Assembly (NCBI RefSeq): GCF_040957575.1
Contig: NZ_CP162601.1
Location: 372,001-436,000 of the forward strand
Origin: Vibrio sp. HB236076
GTDB taxonomy: Bacteria > Pseudomonadota > Gammaproteobacteria > Enterobacterales > Vibrionaceae
Direction of reading: 5' to 3'
DNA: 64,000 nucleotides
Below the pieces are notes generated by a model. The model was not told the origin of the DNA. It saw only the letters and a list, made by a program, of their open reading frames with translations, and made no database searches. Position 1 is the first letter of the stretch; each line of letters begins with the position of its first letter. A program made the translations under genes and the position numbers. This document shows, in pieces, positions 22,930 to 32,509 of the stretch.

Positions 22930-23319
22930 TTAACTGCGGATTGCGATCGCTTCAATCTCAATGCCAACATCTTTAGGCAAACGCGCGACTTCGACACAAG
23001 AGCGAGCCGGATAATTCGCAACTTGGTGCTCGTCAAAGAATTCACCGTACACTTGGTTGACAGCAGCAAAATCATTGAGGTCTTTGACAAAGACCGTCAT
23101 TTTGACAATGTCTTTGACTTCTAATCCTGAGGCGGCAACAACGGCTTTTACATTTTCAAGAGATTGGCGCGCTTGAGCTTGTATATCCGCTGGCACATCA
23201 CCGGTCTCTGGGTTGACAGGAATTTGGCCAGAGGTCATGACCATGTTACCTAAGTCGACGCCTTGTACATAAGGGCCAATGGCCGCTGGTGCGGCGTCGG
23301 TGTGTAGTACTTTTGTCAT
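22930..23319 (-). CDS. ridA: 2-iminobutanoate/2-iminopropanoate deaminase RidA
   Basis: RidA/YjgF protein that hydrolyses reactive enamine/imine products of PLP enzymes. The protein is 129 aa. The catalytic Arg lies in RSCVEVARLPKDVGIEIEAIA and the signature GQIPVNPETG is present. It follows the argF 3' end across 249 bp that carries a degenerate repeat tract. Confidence 0.95.
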   Translation of the reverse strand: MTKVLHTDAAPAAIGPYVQGVDLGNMVMTSGQIPVNPETGDVPADIQAQARQSLENVKAVVAASGLEVKDIVKMTVFVKDLNDFAAVNQVYGEFFDEHQVANYPARSCVEVARLPKDVGIEIEAIAIRS

Positions 23320-23399
23320 TGTTGTGTTTCTTCCGTTTTGTTTATGTGACCGAGTTAGTGTGCCCTAGGTAAGTAGGGGGTGCAAGGAATGTATGTCCG

Positions 23400-23560
23400 T
23401 TTAACACAGTTCAAGAGTCCGCTTCACTTAAAGCCGTGTAGGGCAGTTTGAAATAGTCCGGTTCGCTTAAGCACTGTGTTTCCCTTGCCACTTGGAGCGC
23501 AACGATCTTGTTAGTGTGTCTTACTACCCCACACTGTGTTTCACTGTCTCCTGTCGTCAT
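23400..23560. repeat. degenerate copy of the ACTGT/ACAGT repeat island
   Basis: Contains AACACAGT, GTCCGCTTCACTTAA, GTCCGGTTCGCTTAAG, CACTGTGTTTC and the 21-base-type unit CACTTGGAGCG...GATCTTG. All are shared with the island at 45.8-47.0 kb. It lies between the argF 3' end and the ridA start, on the same strand. Confidence 0.6.
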
Positions 23561-23568
23561 AGGGGGAT

Positions 23569-24570
23569 TTACGCCAGCGTTGCCACCATCACGGCCTTAA
23601 TGGTGTGCATGCGGTTTTCGGCTTCATCAAACACAATGGAGTGTTTTGATTCAAACACTTCTTCAGTGACTTCTAAGCCTTTCATGCCGTATTTCTCAGC
23701 GACTTCTTTACCAAGGGTGGTTTCATCATTGTGAAAAGCGGGTAAACAGTGCATAAATTTCACTTGCGGATTACCAGTGAGTTCGATGACATTTTGGTTA
23801 ATCTGATACGGCTTCATCAAAGCGACGCGCTCGTCCCAAGCGGCTTCATCTTCGCCCATAGAGACCCAAACATCAGTATAGAGGAAGTCACATCCAGAGA
23901 CACCTTGCTCGATATCTTCAGTGAGGGTGATGTTGGCGCCGCTTTGTTCTGCTATCGCTTGGCACTCGGCAACTAAGTTTTCTTCTGGCCAAAACGCTTT
24001 TGGCGCAACGAGGCGAATATCCATGCCCATTTTGGCGGCGCCGACCATCAAAGAGTTGCCCATGTTATTGCGAGCATCACCTAAGTAAGCAAAGCTAATC
24101 TGGTTGAGTGGTTTGCCTTGGCCGTGTTCGAGCATGGTTAAAAAATCTGCCAAGATTTGGGTCGGGTGAAACTCATCAGTCAGGCCGTTCCATACGGGGA
24201 CACCGGCATATTCTGCGAGGGTTTCAACAATGTCTTGTCCATAACCGCGGTACTCGATCCCATCGTACATCCGACCCAGTACTCGAGCGGTGTCTTTCAT
24301 CGATTCTTTATGACCGATTTGCGATCCACTTGGGCCTAGGTATGTCACCTGAGCGCCTTGATCAAACGCGGCAACTTCAAAGGCGCAGCGCGTACGAGTC
24401 GAGGTTTTTTCAAAGATCAAAGCAATGTTTTTTCCCTTTAACTTGGGTTGCTCGGATCCGGCGTACTTCGCTCGTTTTAGCTCGGCGGCCAAATCGAGTA
24501 AAAATTGTATTTCTTTTGCACTAAAGTCGAGTAACTTTAGAAAGTGGCGGTTACGCAAATTAAAAGCCAT
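23569..24570 (-). CDS. argF: ornithine carbamoyltransferase
   Basis: Makes citrulline from ornithine and carbamoyl phosphate in arginine synthesis. The protein is 333 aa. The carbamoyl-phosphate site is STRTRCAFE (about 56-64) and the ornithine/catalytic site is HCLPAFH (about 273). [13 protein letters not shown] is also conserved. Sequences like ArgR boxes lie just upstream. Confidence 0.96.
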   Translation of the reverse strand: MAFNLRNRHFLKLLDFSAKEIQFLLDLAAELKRAKYAGSEQPKLKGKNIALIFEKTSTRTRCAFEVAAFDQGAQVTYLGPSGSQIGHKESMKDTARVLGRMYDGIEYRGYGQDIVETLAEYAGVPVWNGLTDEFHPTQILADFLTMLEHGQGKPLNQISFAYLGDARNNMGNSLMVGAAKMGMDIRLVAPKAFWPEENLVAECQAIAEQSGANITLTEDIEQGVSGCDFLYTDVWVSMGEDEAAWDERVALMKPYQINQNVIELTGNPQVKFMHCLPAFHNDETTLGKEVAEKYGMKGLEVTEEVFESKHSIVFDEAENRMHTIKAVMVATLA

Positions 24571-24607
24571 AGTAAAATCCTTATTAATCTTCTGTGTCTA
24601 GTTAAAC

Positions 24608-24641
24608 ATATAAATGCTCATTTTGTGAATAATTATTTTAT
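24608..24641 (-). promoter_or_regulatory. candidate ArgR boxes upstream of argF
   Basis: Two adjoining AT-rich sites, ATAAATGCTCATTTTG and GTGAATAATTATTTTA, resemble the ArgR half-site pattern TGAAT...ATTCA. They lie 40-70 bp upstream of argF, as expected for arginine repression. The match is by eye only. Confidence 0.45.
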
Positions 24642-24863
24642 TATTTGATGGAAATCTTTGGTGATTTCGGCAGAGTGTGGACACAGTGATCATTTTTGAT
24701 CTTCACAAGATAGCAAAATAGGGGCGATGTCGCGCTCTTCTTGGCAGGAATCAAACTGAAAACGAAGATCCTCGCATTGTTCAGGTGGTATTTTTCTGTG
24801 AATCATGCCATATTCGCTGTCGTATTTTTTTCTTCCCACCTTGATCATTTTGGAGTTGAGCCC

Positions 24864-25280
24864 ATGTCTCAAGAAGATGAATATCTATCCGTTGAAGCCC
24901 TTATTGAAATTCAAAAAGAAGAGACTCGCGAAATCATCGCAGCCTTACTTGAGGACGGCAGCGAACCCGATTCTCTGTATGAAATCGAACATCATCTTTT
25001 TGCAGAAGACTTTGAACGTCTAGAAAAAGCCGTAGTAGAAGCGTTTAAAATGGGGTTTGAAGTACTCGAAGCGGAAGAAACTGAAGACGAAGACGGCAAC
25101 AAGCTGCTTTGTTGTGATGCGACCATGGAGTCGAAATTAGATCCAGAAGTGATCGATCAGCAAGTTGAAAAGTTGATCCATCTGGCTGAAAAATACGACA
25201 TCATCTACGATGGGTGGGGAACCTACTACGAAGGTGAAGATGCCTTGTACGACGACGAGGATCTCGACGAAGACGAGTAA
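24864..25280 (+). CDS. rraB: ribonuclease E inhibitor RraB
   Basis: Acidic protein (138 aa) that binds RNase E and changes its activity on a subset of mRNAs. I chose ATG 24864 ([20 protein letters not shown]) with TTGGAG upstream. The longer frame from 24741 would add 41 hydrophobic residues unlike the family. The C-terminal run [10 protein letters not shown] is strongly acidic. rraA is also present in this window at 52284. Confidence 0.92.
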   Translation: MSQEDEYLSVEALIEIQKEETREIIAALLEDGSEPDSLYEIEHHLFAEDFERLEKAVVEAFKMGFEVLEAEETEDEDGNKLLCCDATMESKLDPEVIDQQVEKLIHLAEKYDIIYDGWGTYYEGEDALYDDEDLDEDE

Positions 25281-25309
25281 TGATTCTGGTTGTCACCCGC
25301 ACAAATTGA

Positions 25310-25337
25310 AAGCCAAGTGATCCACTTGGCTTTTTTT
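25310..25337 (+). terminator. rraB terminator
   Basis: Stem AGCCAAGTG (25311-25319)/CACTTGGCT (25323-25331) with a three-base loop, followed by six more T residues. Confidence 0.85.
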
Positions 25338-25402
25338 ATGTCGGTGAATTGGCATAATCGCTTTAATGTGATCACGTGTAACCAATAAAGGCAGTAAAGG
25401 CA

Positions 25403-26257
25403 ATGCAGTATTCTCTGGCCACCTCATGGCAATTAGAGGCGATAGGCGACACGGTTATGCCCAGAGTGGAGGTGGATTTTCCCAATACCTTTGTGAATGT
25501 CTTGCCAGAAACCGTCACTGCGCAGCAACTCGAGCAATGTGAGTGGTATCTGAGTCGTGACTTTACCGTCGACGAAGCGCTATTGACGCGTTTTTCTTCC
25601 GTTGAGCTCGTTTTGGGTGGCATTGATTACCCAGTAGAAGTGCGTTTAAACGGTATGGCATTATTTGATTACCCGGTAGGGGTGCCTGAAGTCAGAAAAG
25701 AAATTTACCAAGCACTACACTTGGGGAATAACCGGCTGGAAATTTTGTTTGTTGAGCCCGACGATGAAGACGTTTGGTTTGGGGATCATGAGATAGACAG
25801 TCAACGTGAACCTCAACAAAAGGTGCCAGTAACAGATGAATGTGAACCTAACCAATACAAATCTCTCTATCTCAAAGGGATGTGGTTGGCACCTTATCTC
25901 AATTGCAGTCATCAATTACACCTCAACCAAATTAGCGTTGAACAAATTTGGCACCACGGCTTAGGCTGCGAAGTGAAAATTCAAGTTCAGTTTTCGGCGA
26001 CCGAAATCGGCATGCAATTACACACTGCGCACATTCGCTTTGGTGCCATGAGCTATTGCCTTCCGGTTGATGTGCGAAGTGGCACAGTCAGCGCCATTTT
26101 TCACCTCGATGCGCCACGTCAAGTGGCAGCGCATAATACAAGCATTGAAGATGCGACGTACCCCTTTGCCGTTGATTTAGATGGTCAGCATTTTGAAGCC
26201 TTTGTCACATTAGTTAAAGACGCAGAGCGTCGCGTTTTCCGCTTGGGGGAGTCTTAG
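25403..26257 (+). CDS. orphan protein resembling GH2 sugar-binding domain
   Basis: 284-aa cytosolic protein with no signal peptide or membrane segment. Residues about 45-115 (CEWYLSRDFTVDE, SVELVLGGIDYPVEVRLNG, then NNRLEILFVEP) read like the N-terminal jelly-roll of glycoside hydrolase family 2 (beta-mannosidase type), where a Trp-Tyr-x-x-x-Phe strand and an LNG turn are typical. The second half (about 165-280) looks like an all-beta sandwich. The catalytic TIM barrel of GH2 enzymes is absent, so it is probably not a hydrolase. It may bind a glycan or act as a scaffold. It lies between rraB and a c-di-GMP protein. The relation to GH2 is by eye and needs a profile search. Confidence 0.55.
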   Translation: MQYSLATSWQLEAIGDTVMPRVEVDFPNTFVNVLPETVTAQQLEQCEWYLSRDFTVDEALLTRFSSVELVLGGIDYPVEVRLNGMALFDYPVGVPEVRKEIYQALHLGNNRLEILFVEPDDEDVWFGDHEIDSQREPQQKVPVTDECEPNQYKSLYLKGMWLAPYLNCSHQLHLNQISVEQIWHHGLGCEVKIQVQFSATEIGMQLHTAHIRFGAMSYCLPVDVRSGTVSAIFHLDAPRQVAAHNTSIEDATYPFAVDLDGQHFEAFVTLVKDAERRVFRLGES

Positions 26258-26410
26258 TCAACGTGAGTCGCTGTTTTTTAAGCATAGATTCGTTGGTAAT
26301 GTGTTTAATCACCGGCGTCTTTTCTCGGGATTAATTCTAGGTCACAAGCTTGATTTGTGCCATTAGTAGACTATTGTTATAAAAGAATAAAAATAGGACG
26401 ATACTCATTA

Positions 26411-29400
26411 ATGCTTAAACGGTTTTGGAATGTGAAGCTCAGCATTCGCTTAACAGTTACCACGCTTTTTCTTTTGGTGACCAGCTTTTCCATCATCATC
26501 TCTCTCTCGCTGCAATATTATTTCGGGCAAGAAAATGCCAAGCAGTCAGCGATCACCTTGTTTAACAATAGCGCTCAATCTGCCAACGATTGGCTCGATG
26601 ATTTTGATCATCGCAACCGAACCTTGGTTGATCTGATTGCACAGTTTCCCGAAGTGCGACGTATTCACCTCGATAGCCATGATGATGACAATCGCAATGA
26701 TGAGCACGAGGTCAGTCAGTTACTGGCGAAAATGATGGAAAAAAATGCCCACATCTACAGTCTGTACGTGGGTTACGGTAATGGCGATTTATTTCAAATG
26801 GTCAACTTGGAACACGACCCGACGTTGAGGACGCGTTATCAAGTGAGTGAAAAGACGCGTTGGTTAGTCGTTTGTATCTTTGAACACCATGGGCAGCGGA
26901 TCAGAGAAAATGCGTTTTTAGATGCGGACTTTAATTTGCTTTCGCACGATGAACAGCCAAGCTCTTATCGTGCGACGCTTCGTCCTTGGTATCAAGGCGC
27001 CTACAAAACCGACCAGATAATTAAAACCAAACCTTACTTATTTTACGACTTACAGCTGAATGGGATGACTTATGCCAAGCGCATTGAGGGCAGTCGCAAT
27101 GTCGTTGGTATGGATATTTCCATCAGTGCGCTATCGGGCTACCTCGACAAACACAATCAATTTAACAATGAAGTCGCTTTAATTTTCAATCAACAAGGTC
27201 AGATCAGTGCAAACTCATTAAAACGCACGAAAAGACAAAGTACTTATCCCACACAGCCCTTAACCTTGAGTGCAGAGCAAGTCCAAGACATAGAGGCGCT
27301 AGGAACCATCAATGTTTCTAATCACCTCGACTGGCAGCCGCTGGATTACCAAGTGAGTGGGCTGCCAAATGGTTATGCGGTGGATATGTTTAAGCGCTTG
27401 GCCAGTAAATTGACCTTGCCGATCAAATTTAATAATGGGCATGACTCAAAAGCTAAACGGTGGATTGAACGTTCATCGGGTATTGATGTGAGTACCCAAG
27501 TGTCCCAAGTGGGGAATCGTTGGCAAAGTAAGCCTTATGTTTGGCTTGATGTCGGGGTGTATCGCAAAGGTAGGCAGCAATACCAGACGCTTTCATCCCT
27601 TAATGGACAAAAGATTGCCGTCGCCAATGTACTGCGCTCCACTGAGTGGGCTCGACAGCAATGGCCGAACTCCGACATTGTTGAGGTATCGTCGGGGCAG
27701 GATGCTTACCGCGTGCTAGAAAAAGGTCAAGCTGATGTGGTGATTGATATTGTTGCTGTGATGGAGCATCAGATCCACAGCCGTTCACAAGCGAGTGTGT
27801 ATCGGCAAACACAGTTGACCGCATTGCCAAAAGTTGGGTTGTCATTTTATGTCCAACGTAACAAGCAAGCCTTAATTCCTTACCTAAACCTGGCCATTGA
27901 CGCTTTGTCTCAGCGGGAAAAGGAGGCAATGGCAGAGCGTTGGCTCAATTGGCAAGAACCCAATTCCACGATTAAACAGCGTATCATGGCTGGTCACTTG
28001 CCATTTGATTCATTACTGGAGAGGGCAAAATCGCTTAAAGCCCATCAATATACACTCTATCAAGTGAATGAGAGGGATGGCACTTACAGCATCTATATCG
28101 AAAACCAAGGTCGCACAAGTGAGCAAGAGTATTTGGCTTTTATCGTCCCGTCAGATGACTTGTTTGCCGATGAAATGGAAAAAGTGTACACCTCTTTAGC
28201 AATCACGTTTGCGGTGCTGTTGGTGTTGATTCCCATGGTTTCTTATAGCACTCGTTATATTGCCAGGCCCGTGAAAGCATTAGCAAAGCAAAGCCGCAAT
28301 ATTCAAATGCGTAAATTTGATCAAGTGAGGCCGGTTAACACTCGCATTAGTGAAATACGTGAATTATCGGAATCCACTCTGGAGATGTGTGCTGCTATCC
28401 AAGAGCATGAGTCGAATCAACAAGCGCTATTGGATTCTTTTATTAAGCTCATCGCTCAAGCCATTGATGAAAAATCGCCTTACACCGGAGGTCATTGCAA
28501 ACGCGTCCCCATTTTAGCGATGATGCTGGCCGAAAAAGCAAGTGACGATCACTATCCAGCGTTTGAAACATTTAGTTTTGAAGATGAGAAGGTAAAACGC
28601 GAGTTTGAAATTGCAGCTTGGCTACACGATTGCGGTAAGGTCACTACGCCGGAGCACATCGTTGATAAAGGGACGAAACTCGAGGCGATTACCAATCGTA
28701 TTCATTTGGTTCGCATGCGTTTTGAAGTCATGTTACGCGATGCCAAGTTAAGCTATTACCAAGCGCTTGACCAAGGGGTAGATAGCGAAGTCGCCAAAGT
28801 CAACCTCGCCCGCCGAGAGCAAAAACTGCAAGAGGACTTTGCCTTTATCGCGCAGTGCAATATCGGCTCGGAAGGCATGTCGGGCGAAGATATTCAACGT
28901 CTCAACATGATAGGTCAACAAACTTGGGTGCGCTATTTTGACGACCGTTTGGGTTTATCGCCGTTAGAAGTACAGCGATTAGCGTCTTTTCCGCAAGCGA
29001 CTTTACCTTGTGTGGAACCGCTTCTAGCCGATAAACCTGAGCATCTTTTTACCTGGTCAACTCATCCAAGCGAAAGAGTAGATAAAGAAATAAAAATGCC
29101 CATTCCCGAGTATCAAGCCAATTTGGGAGAGTTGTATAATTTGTGCATTGAACGAGGGACCCTAACCGAAGAAGATCGATATCGCATCAATGAGCATATT
29201 GTTTCAACCATTAACATGCTCGAAGCGCTGCCTTTACCTGCGGAGCTGCAACGCGTTCCAGAAATAGCCGGCGGTCATCATGAAACCTTGATCGGGACGG
29301 GATACCCAAAACAATTGACCAAGGAGTCATTGTCGATTGAAACACGGATCTTGGCGGTGGCTGATGTTTTTGAAGCCTTAACCGCCGCCGATCGCCCGTA

Positions 29401-29578
29401 CAAAAAAGCCAAAACCTTAAGTGAAGCGGTACAAATATTGAGTTTTATGGTCAAGAGTAAGCAGTTAGACGAGGATGTGTTTTCCTTGATGTTACGCGAA
29501 GATATTCATTTGGCTTATGCCAAGCGATTTTTATCTCCAGAGCAAATTGATGACGTCGATAAGTGGCTTTATCTGTAG
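26411..29578 (+). CDS. HD-GYP c-di-GMP phosphodiesterase with periplasmic Cache and SBP sensor
   Basis: Large inner-membrane signalling protein of about 1055 aa. In order: membrane helix (about 11-33), Cache-like periplasmic sensor (about 40-265), a periplasmic solute-binding (SBP_bac_3, BvgS/EvgS-like) domain (about 290-520), a second helix (about 592-614), HAMP (about 610-660), then a split HD-GYP domain. The HD motif is His739-Asp740 in LHDCGKVTTPEHIVDKGTKLE, and the later half carries His956-His957 and GYP at 964-966 (GHHETLIGTGYP). About 150 residues are inserted between the halves. The metal ligands look intact, so hydrolysis of c-di-GMP is likely. I chose ATG 26411; an in-frame GTG at 26357 is possible. 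It is convergent with a GGDEF gene. Confidence 0.85.
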   Translation: MLKRFWNVKLSIRLTVTTLFLLVTSFSIIISLSLQYYFGQENAKQSAITLFNNSAQSANDWLDDFDHRNRTLVDLIAQFPEVRRIHLDSHDDDNRNDEHEVSQLLAKMMEKNAHIYSLYVGYGNGDLFQMVNLEHDPTLRTRYQVSEKTRWLVVCIFEHHGQRIRENAFLDADFNLLSHDEQPSSYRATLRPWYQGAYKTDQIIKTKPYLFYDLQLNGMTYAKRIEGSRNVVGMDISISALSGYLDKHNQFNNEVALIFNQQGQISANSLKRTKRQSTYPTQPLTLSAEQVQDIEALGTINVSNHLDWQPLDYQVSGLPNGYAVDMFKRLASKLTLPIKFNNGHDSKAKRWIERSSGIDVSTQVSQVGNRWQSKPYVWLDVGVYRKGRQQYQTLSSLNGQKIAVANVLRSTEWARQQWPNSDIVEVSSGQDAYRVLEKGQADVVIDIVAVMEHQIHSRSQASVYRQTQLTALPKVGLSFYVQRNKQALIPYLNLAIDALSQREKEAMAERWLNWQEPNSTIKQRIMAGHLPFDSLLERAKSLKAHQYTLYQVNERDGTYSIYIENQGRTSEQEYLAFIVPSDDLFADEMEKVYTSLAITFAVLLVLIPMVSYSTRYIARPVKALAKQSRNIQMRKFDQVRPVNTRISEIRELSESTLEMCAAIQEHESNQQALLDSFIKLIAQAIDEKSPYTGGHCKRVPILAMMLAEKASDDHYPAFETFSFEDEKVKREFEIAAWLHDCGKVTTPEHIVDKGTKLEAITNRIHLVRMRFEVMLRDAKLSYYQALDQGVDSEVAKVNLARREQKLQEDFAFIAQCNIGSEGMSGEDIQRLNMIGQQTWVRYFDDRLGLSPLEVQRLASFPQATLPCVEPLLADKPEHLFTWSTHPSERVDKEIKMPIPEYQANLGELYNLCIERGTLTEEDRYRINEHIVSTINMLEALPLPAELQRVPEIAGGHHETLIGTGYPKQLTKESLSIETRILAVADVFEALTAADRPYKKAKTLSEAVQILSFMVKSKQLDEDVFSLMLREDIHLAYAKRFLSPEQIDDVDKWLYL

Positions 29579-29621
29579 TCGTTAGGGCGTGTAGTCAGTT
29601 CAATGTCGTGTTGTGCTTCAT

Positions 29622-32240
29622 TTAATTGCCATAGCGTTTATTGAGTGAGGAGTGTTGTTTTTGATAAACAATGACTTGATTTCTCCCCGACGCTTTGGCC
29701 TTGTACAGGGCTTCATCGGCGGTGTTCAACCACTCTTTGAGTGTTTGAATGGTTTTGTTCTCTAAGCTACTGATCCCTAGGCTGAGGGTGAGTGGAATCG
29801 CAATGGGATCATGTTGCAACGGCGCATTGTAAATAACATTCTTCTGTTCTATGGCTTGTCGAATGCGTTCTGCTAACTTGGTCGCATCGCTTTCACCACA
29901 GTGATTTAGTACGATCATAAACTCTTCGCCACCAAAACGACCAAAGAGACAGTGTTCAGGTAGGTAAGGGGTAATGGTGTTGGCAAGATGCTTAAGTGCT
30001 TGATCACCGGCATCGTGTCCCCATCGGTCGTTTACTTTTTTAAAGTGGTCAATATCCATCAAGATGATAGAGGGATGAGTTTGTTTTACAAAATGATGCT
30101 GCCAAGTCTCGTTTAAGTAATCAATAAGCCAGCGTCGATTGGCCAGTTGCGTGAGTTCATCGGTGTAGGCTTGTTTGGAGAGTTTTGATTCCAGTTGGCT
30201 TTGTTTGCTGATGTCTTGAATAAAACCAATAATTGACGAGACTTTTTGATCCTCAGCTCTGGTGCGCCCGACAATTCTCAGCCATTGAACCTGGTGTGGG
30301 TTAGGCTGTCGTACAGAAACTTTGACATCAAAGTTCGTATGCTGATGGACCGCCTTCTCTAAGGCATTGAGTACTTTGCTTCTTTCGCTTACCTGTAAAC
30401 AGGGCAGTGCGTCATCAACTGTGATTGTTTGTTGACCGCTTCGCTGGGTGATGAGTTGCTTAAAGCCATCGTGGGTGAGGTGTAAAGCGCCGCTTTTGAC
30501 CTCATAGGAAAACCCAGAAAAGGCGGCAATATCACCGGCGGTTTCCATAATGGAGCGCAACCTCTCGGAATCGCGCTCCACGGCTTTTTGTGCTCTGAGA
30601 TCTCGACCAATGAAAAGATAGCCAAGCAATTGATGTGCATCATTTTTAATCGCAGTGATAGACAAAGACATGGGAATCGTTTGTCCATTTTTGGTGAGGT
30701 AGTGATATTCCTTTTCTTCAGCCCCCTCCATATCGGCCTTTTCGACGAGATTAAAGAAGTCATTTGGCAGGGGGGAATGAGCATTTTGGCGAATTTCATG
30801 TGTTAGGTGAAATTGGCAAGGCGTCTTTTGATTGATGACGTCATCGGCTTTATATTGCAAGAGACTTTCGGCTGTTTTATTAAAGTGGGTGATTACCCCT
30901 TCTTGGTTCGTGGCAATAATGGTGGCGTTGGCCGAATCAAATATCGTATTTTGCAGCAAAATAATATTGTCTAGCGTTAACTGTTGCAGCGTTTGCTGGG
31001 TAATGTCCTGACAACTACCGATAATCGACTGTTTGTGACGCTGAAAAATAAATTGAAACCAATGATCTTGTTGTTGCAATATGCATTGGCTTTTTGAACC
31101 GGGTTGTTGACCGGCCAGTTGATCAAAGTGTTGGTGTAAGGTGTGTAAGTTGGCATGGGATAAAGTCTGGTTTAATGAATCCCAGTTAAATGACAAATGC
31201 GCATCGTGTTGGAAAATATTGTGAAAATTTTGCGATACTCGCCATTCTTGATGATGGAAGTCGTAACTGAAGCTGCCCATTTGCGCCATTTTTTCGGCTT
31301 GATACAGTTGGTTCTCCATTTCTATTTCATGGGTAATGTCGTGGAAAAAACCAATGTAACCCTCTGTTTTTCCATAATGATTCTTAACCGGTGAGACCGT
31401 CGCATTGAGCCAAAAAGTTTGTTTTTCTTTGTCTTTTTGTTTCATGATGCCTTGCCAGATCTTATCTTGATGCAAGGTTTCCCACATCGGTGTTAAAGAA
31501 GGACAGTCGATGAGTTCTGGCTCAAAAATTGAGAACGAGGCGCCGATCAGCTGTGGTTTGTCAAATTTAGACAGGGCCAAGTAGTTGCCGTTGATCTCTG
31601 TAATCGTGCCATGGTCATCAAAGTTAGCGATCAAACTGAAGTGATCCAGACTGTGGTGCAGGGCTTTAAGGTGGGCAGTTTGTCGGCTTAATGCTTTGGA
31701 TGTATTTTCAAGTTCCTGGTATTGAAGTATTTTTTCATGTGCCGCTAGAGCACGTCCAAACTGATCTGCGAGCAATGTGGCAAATAATATCTCATCATTC
31801 GTCCAGGTTTTTATTGGGCCAATGTTTTCACAGCACACGACACCGACGGTCTTACCATTGATGCGGATCGGGGCATCAAGCATTGAGGTGATGTTTAACA
31901 CGTCTAAGTAGCCGACGGTGAACTCGCTGGTTATCGGGTCGCTAAAGGTGTCGTTGGCAACAATAACAACTTCTTTGTCGAGAGCATCAAAGTAATTTGG
32001 AAAATTCAGGCGTTTTAACACGGTACTGGTATCGCGGAGGTTGTGATGTTGGTCGATAACTAGGGTCGCCGCTAAGTCCTCTCGTCGTTCGCTGTTATAG
32101 AGCCAAAGGCCGGCTCGATGTATATTTAGCCCCGATAGTAAGCTACCGACGATAAGTTCTGCTGATTGCGTTAACAATCCGCTGTCGATGACCTCAGTGG
32201 TCATGATCTGGTTTATCAGTTGATGTTGGTTTGCATTCAT
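29622..32240 (-). CDS. GAF/PAS-domain diguanylate cyclase
   Basis: Cytosolic multi-sensor cyclase of 872 aa. An N-terminal GAF domain (about residues 10-165, ending MLDAPIRINGKTVGVVCCEN) is followed by four PAS/PAC-like segments (about 195-310, 315-410, 420-545, 555-690) and a C-terminal GGDEF domain. The active motif is GGEEF at 770-774 (RFGGEEFMIVLNH), which is catalytically competent. No RxxD inhibitory site is seen five residues upstream, so product inhibition may be weak. No membrane helix is obvious. It faces the HD-GYP gene tail to tail with a 43-bp gap, so one locus carries both making and breaking activities for c-di-GMP. Confidence 0.88.
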   Translation of the reverse strand: MNANQHQLINQIMTTEVIDSGLLTQSAELIVGSLLSGLNIHRAGLWLYNSERREDLAATLVIDQHHNLRDTSTVLKRLNFPNYFDALDKEVVIVANDTFSDPITSEFTVGYLDVLNITSMLDAPIRINGKTVGVVCCENIGPIKTWTNDEILFATLLADQFGRALAAHEKILQYQELENTSKALSRQTAHLKALHHSLDHFSLIANFDDHGTITEINGNYLALSKFDKPQLIGASFSIFEPELIDCPSLTPMWETLHQDKIWQGIMKQKDKEKQTFWLNATVSPVKNHYGKTEGYIGFFHDITHEIEMENQLYQAEKMAQMGSFSYDFHHQEWRVSQNFHNIFQHDAHLSFNWDSLNQTLSHANLHTLHQHFDQLAGQQPGSKSQCILQQQDHWFQFIFQRHKQSIIGSCQDITQQTLQQLTLDNIILLQNTIFDSANATIIATNQEGVITHFNKTAESLLQYKADDVINQKTPCQFHLTHEIRQNAHSPLPNDFFNLVEKADMEGAEEKEYHYLTKNGQTIPMSLSITAIKNDAHQLLGYLFIGRDLRAQKAVERDSERLRSIMETAGDIAAFSGFSYEVKSGALHLTHDGFKQLITQRSGQQTITVDDALPCLQVSERSKVLNALEKAVHQHTNFDVKVSVRQPNPHQVQWLRIVGRTRAEDQKVSSIIGFIQDISKQSQLESKLSKQAYTDELTQLANRRWLIDYLNETWQHHFVKQTHPSIILMDIDHFKKVNDRWGHDAGDQALKHLANTITPYLPEHCLFGRFGGEEFMIVLNHCGESDATKLAERIRQAIEQKNVIYNAPLQHDPIAIPLTLSLGISSLENKTIQTLKEWLNTADEALYKAKASGRNQVIVYQKQHSSLNKRYGN

Positions 32241-32509
32241 TATGAATTATTCTTGTCCCTAGCTTGATCAAGTATAGCAATGGGAATCCAAGTGGGTGTG
32301 ACGACAGGGTATTTTGTGCAGTTAAATGTGAACAAGGTTTGATATTGGGAGTGTAGGTGGTTCGTAGATGGTATGGGTGTGAGGGGGGAATCTCGATTCT
32401 CTCTAATAGAAAGACTGGCTTTGGGCTTAAATCTGTTTGTCGGTGTGTGTATAATTCGTTTTGTTTTTTATCGTATCACTTTTAACAGAAGTTCAATTGA
32501 GGTAAATCA
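32241..32509. promoter_or_regulatory. intergenic region with dusA promoter
   Basis: TATAAT at 32450-32455 lies 55 bp before dusA. The upstream TTAAAT (32427-32432) is a weak -35 with 17-bp spacing. GAGGT lies seven bases before the GTG start. Nothing else was seen. Confidence 0.45.

Noticed and set aside
24108-24524. 138-codon frame opposite argF
   Set aside because: It is fully antisense to a secure gene, with arginine-rich shadow composition.
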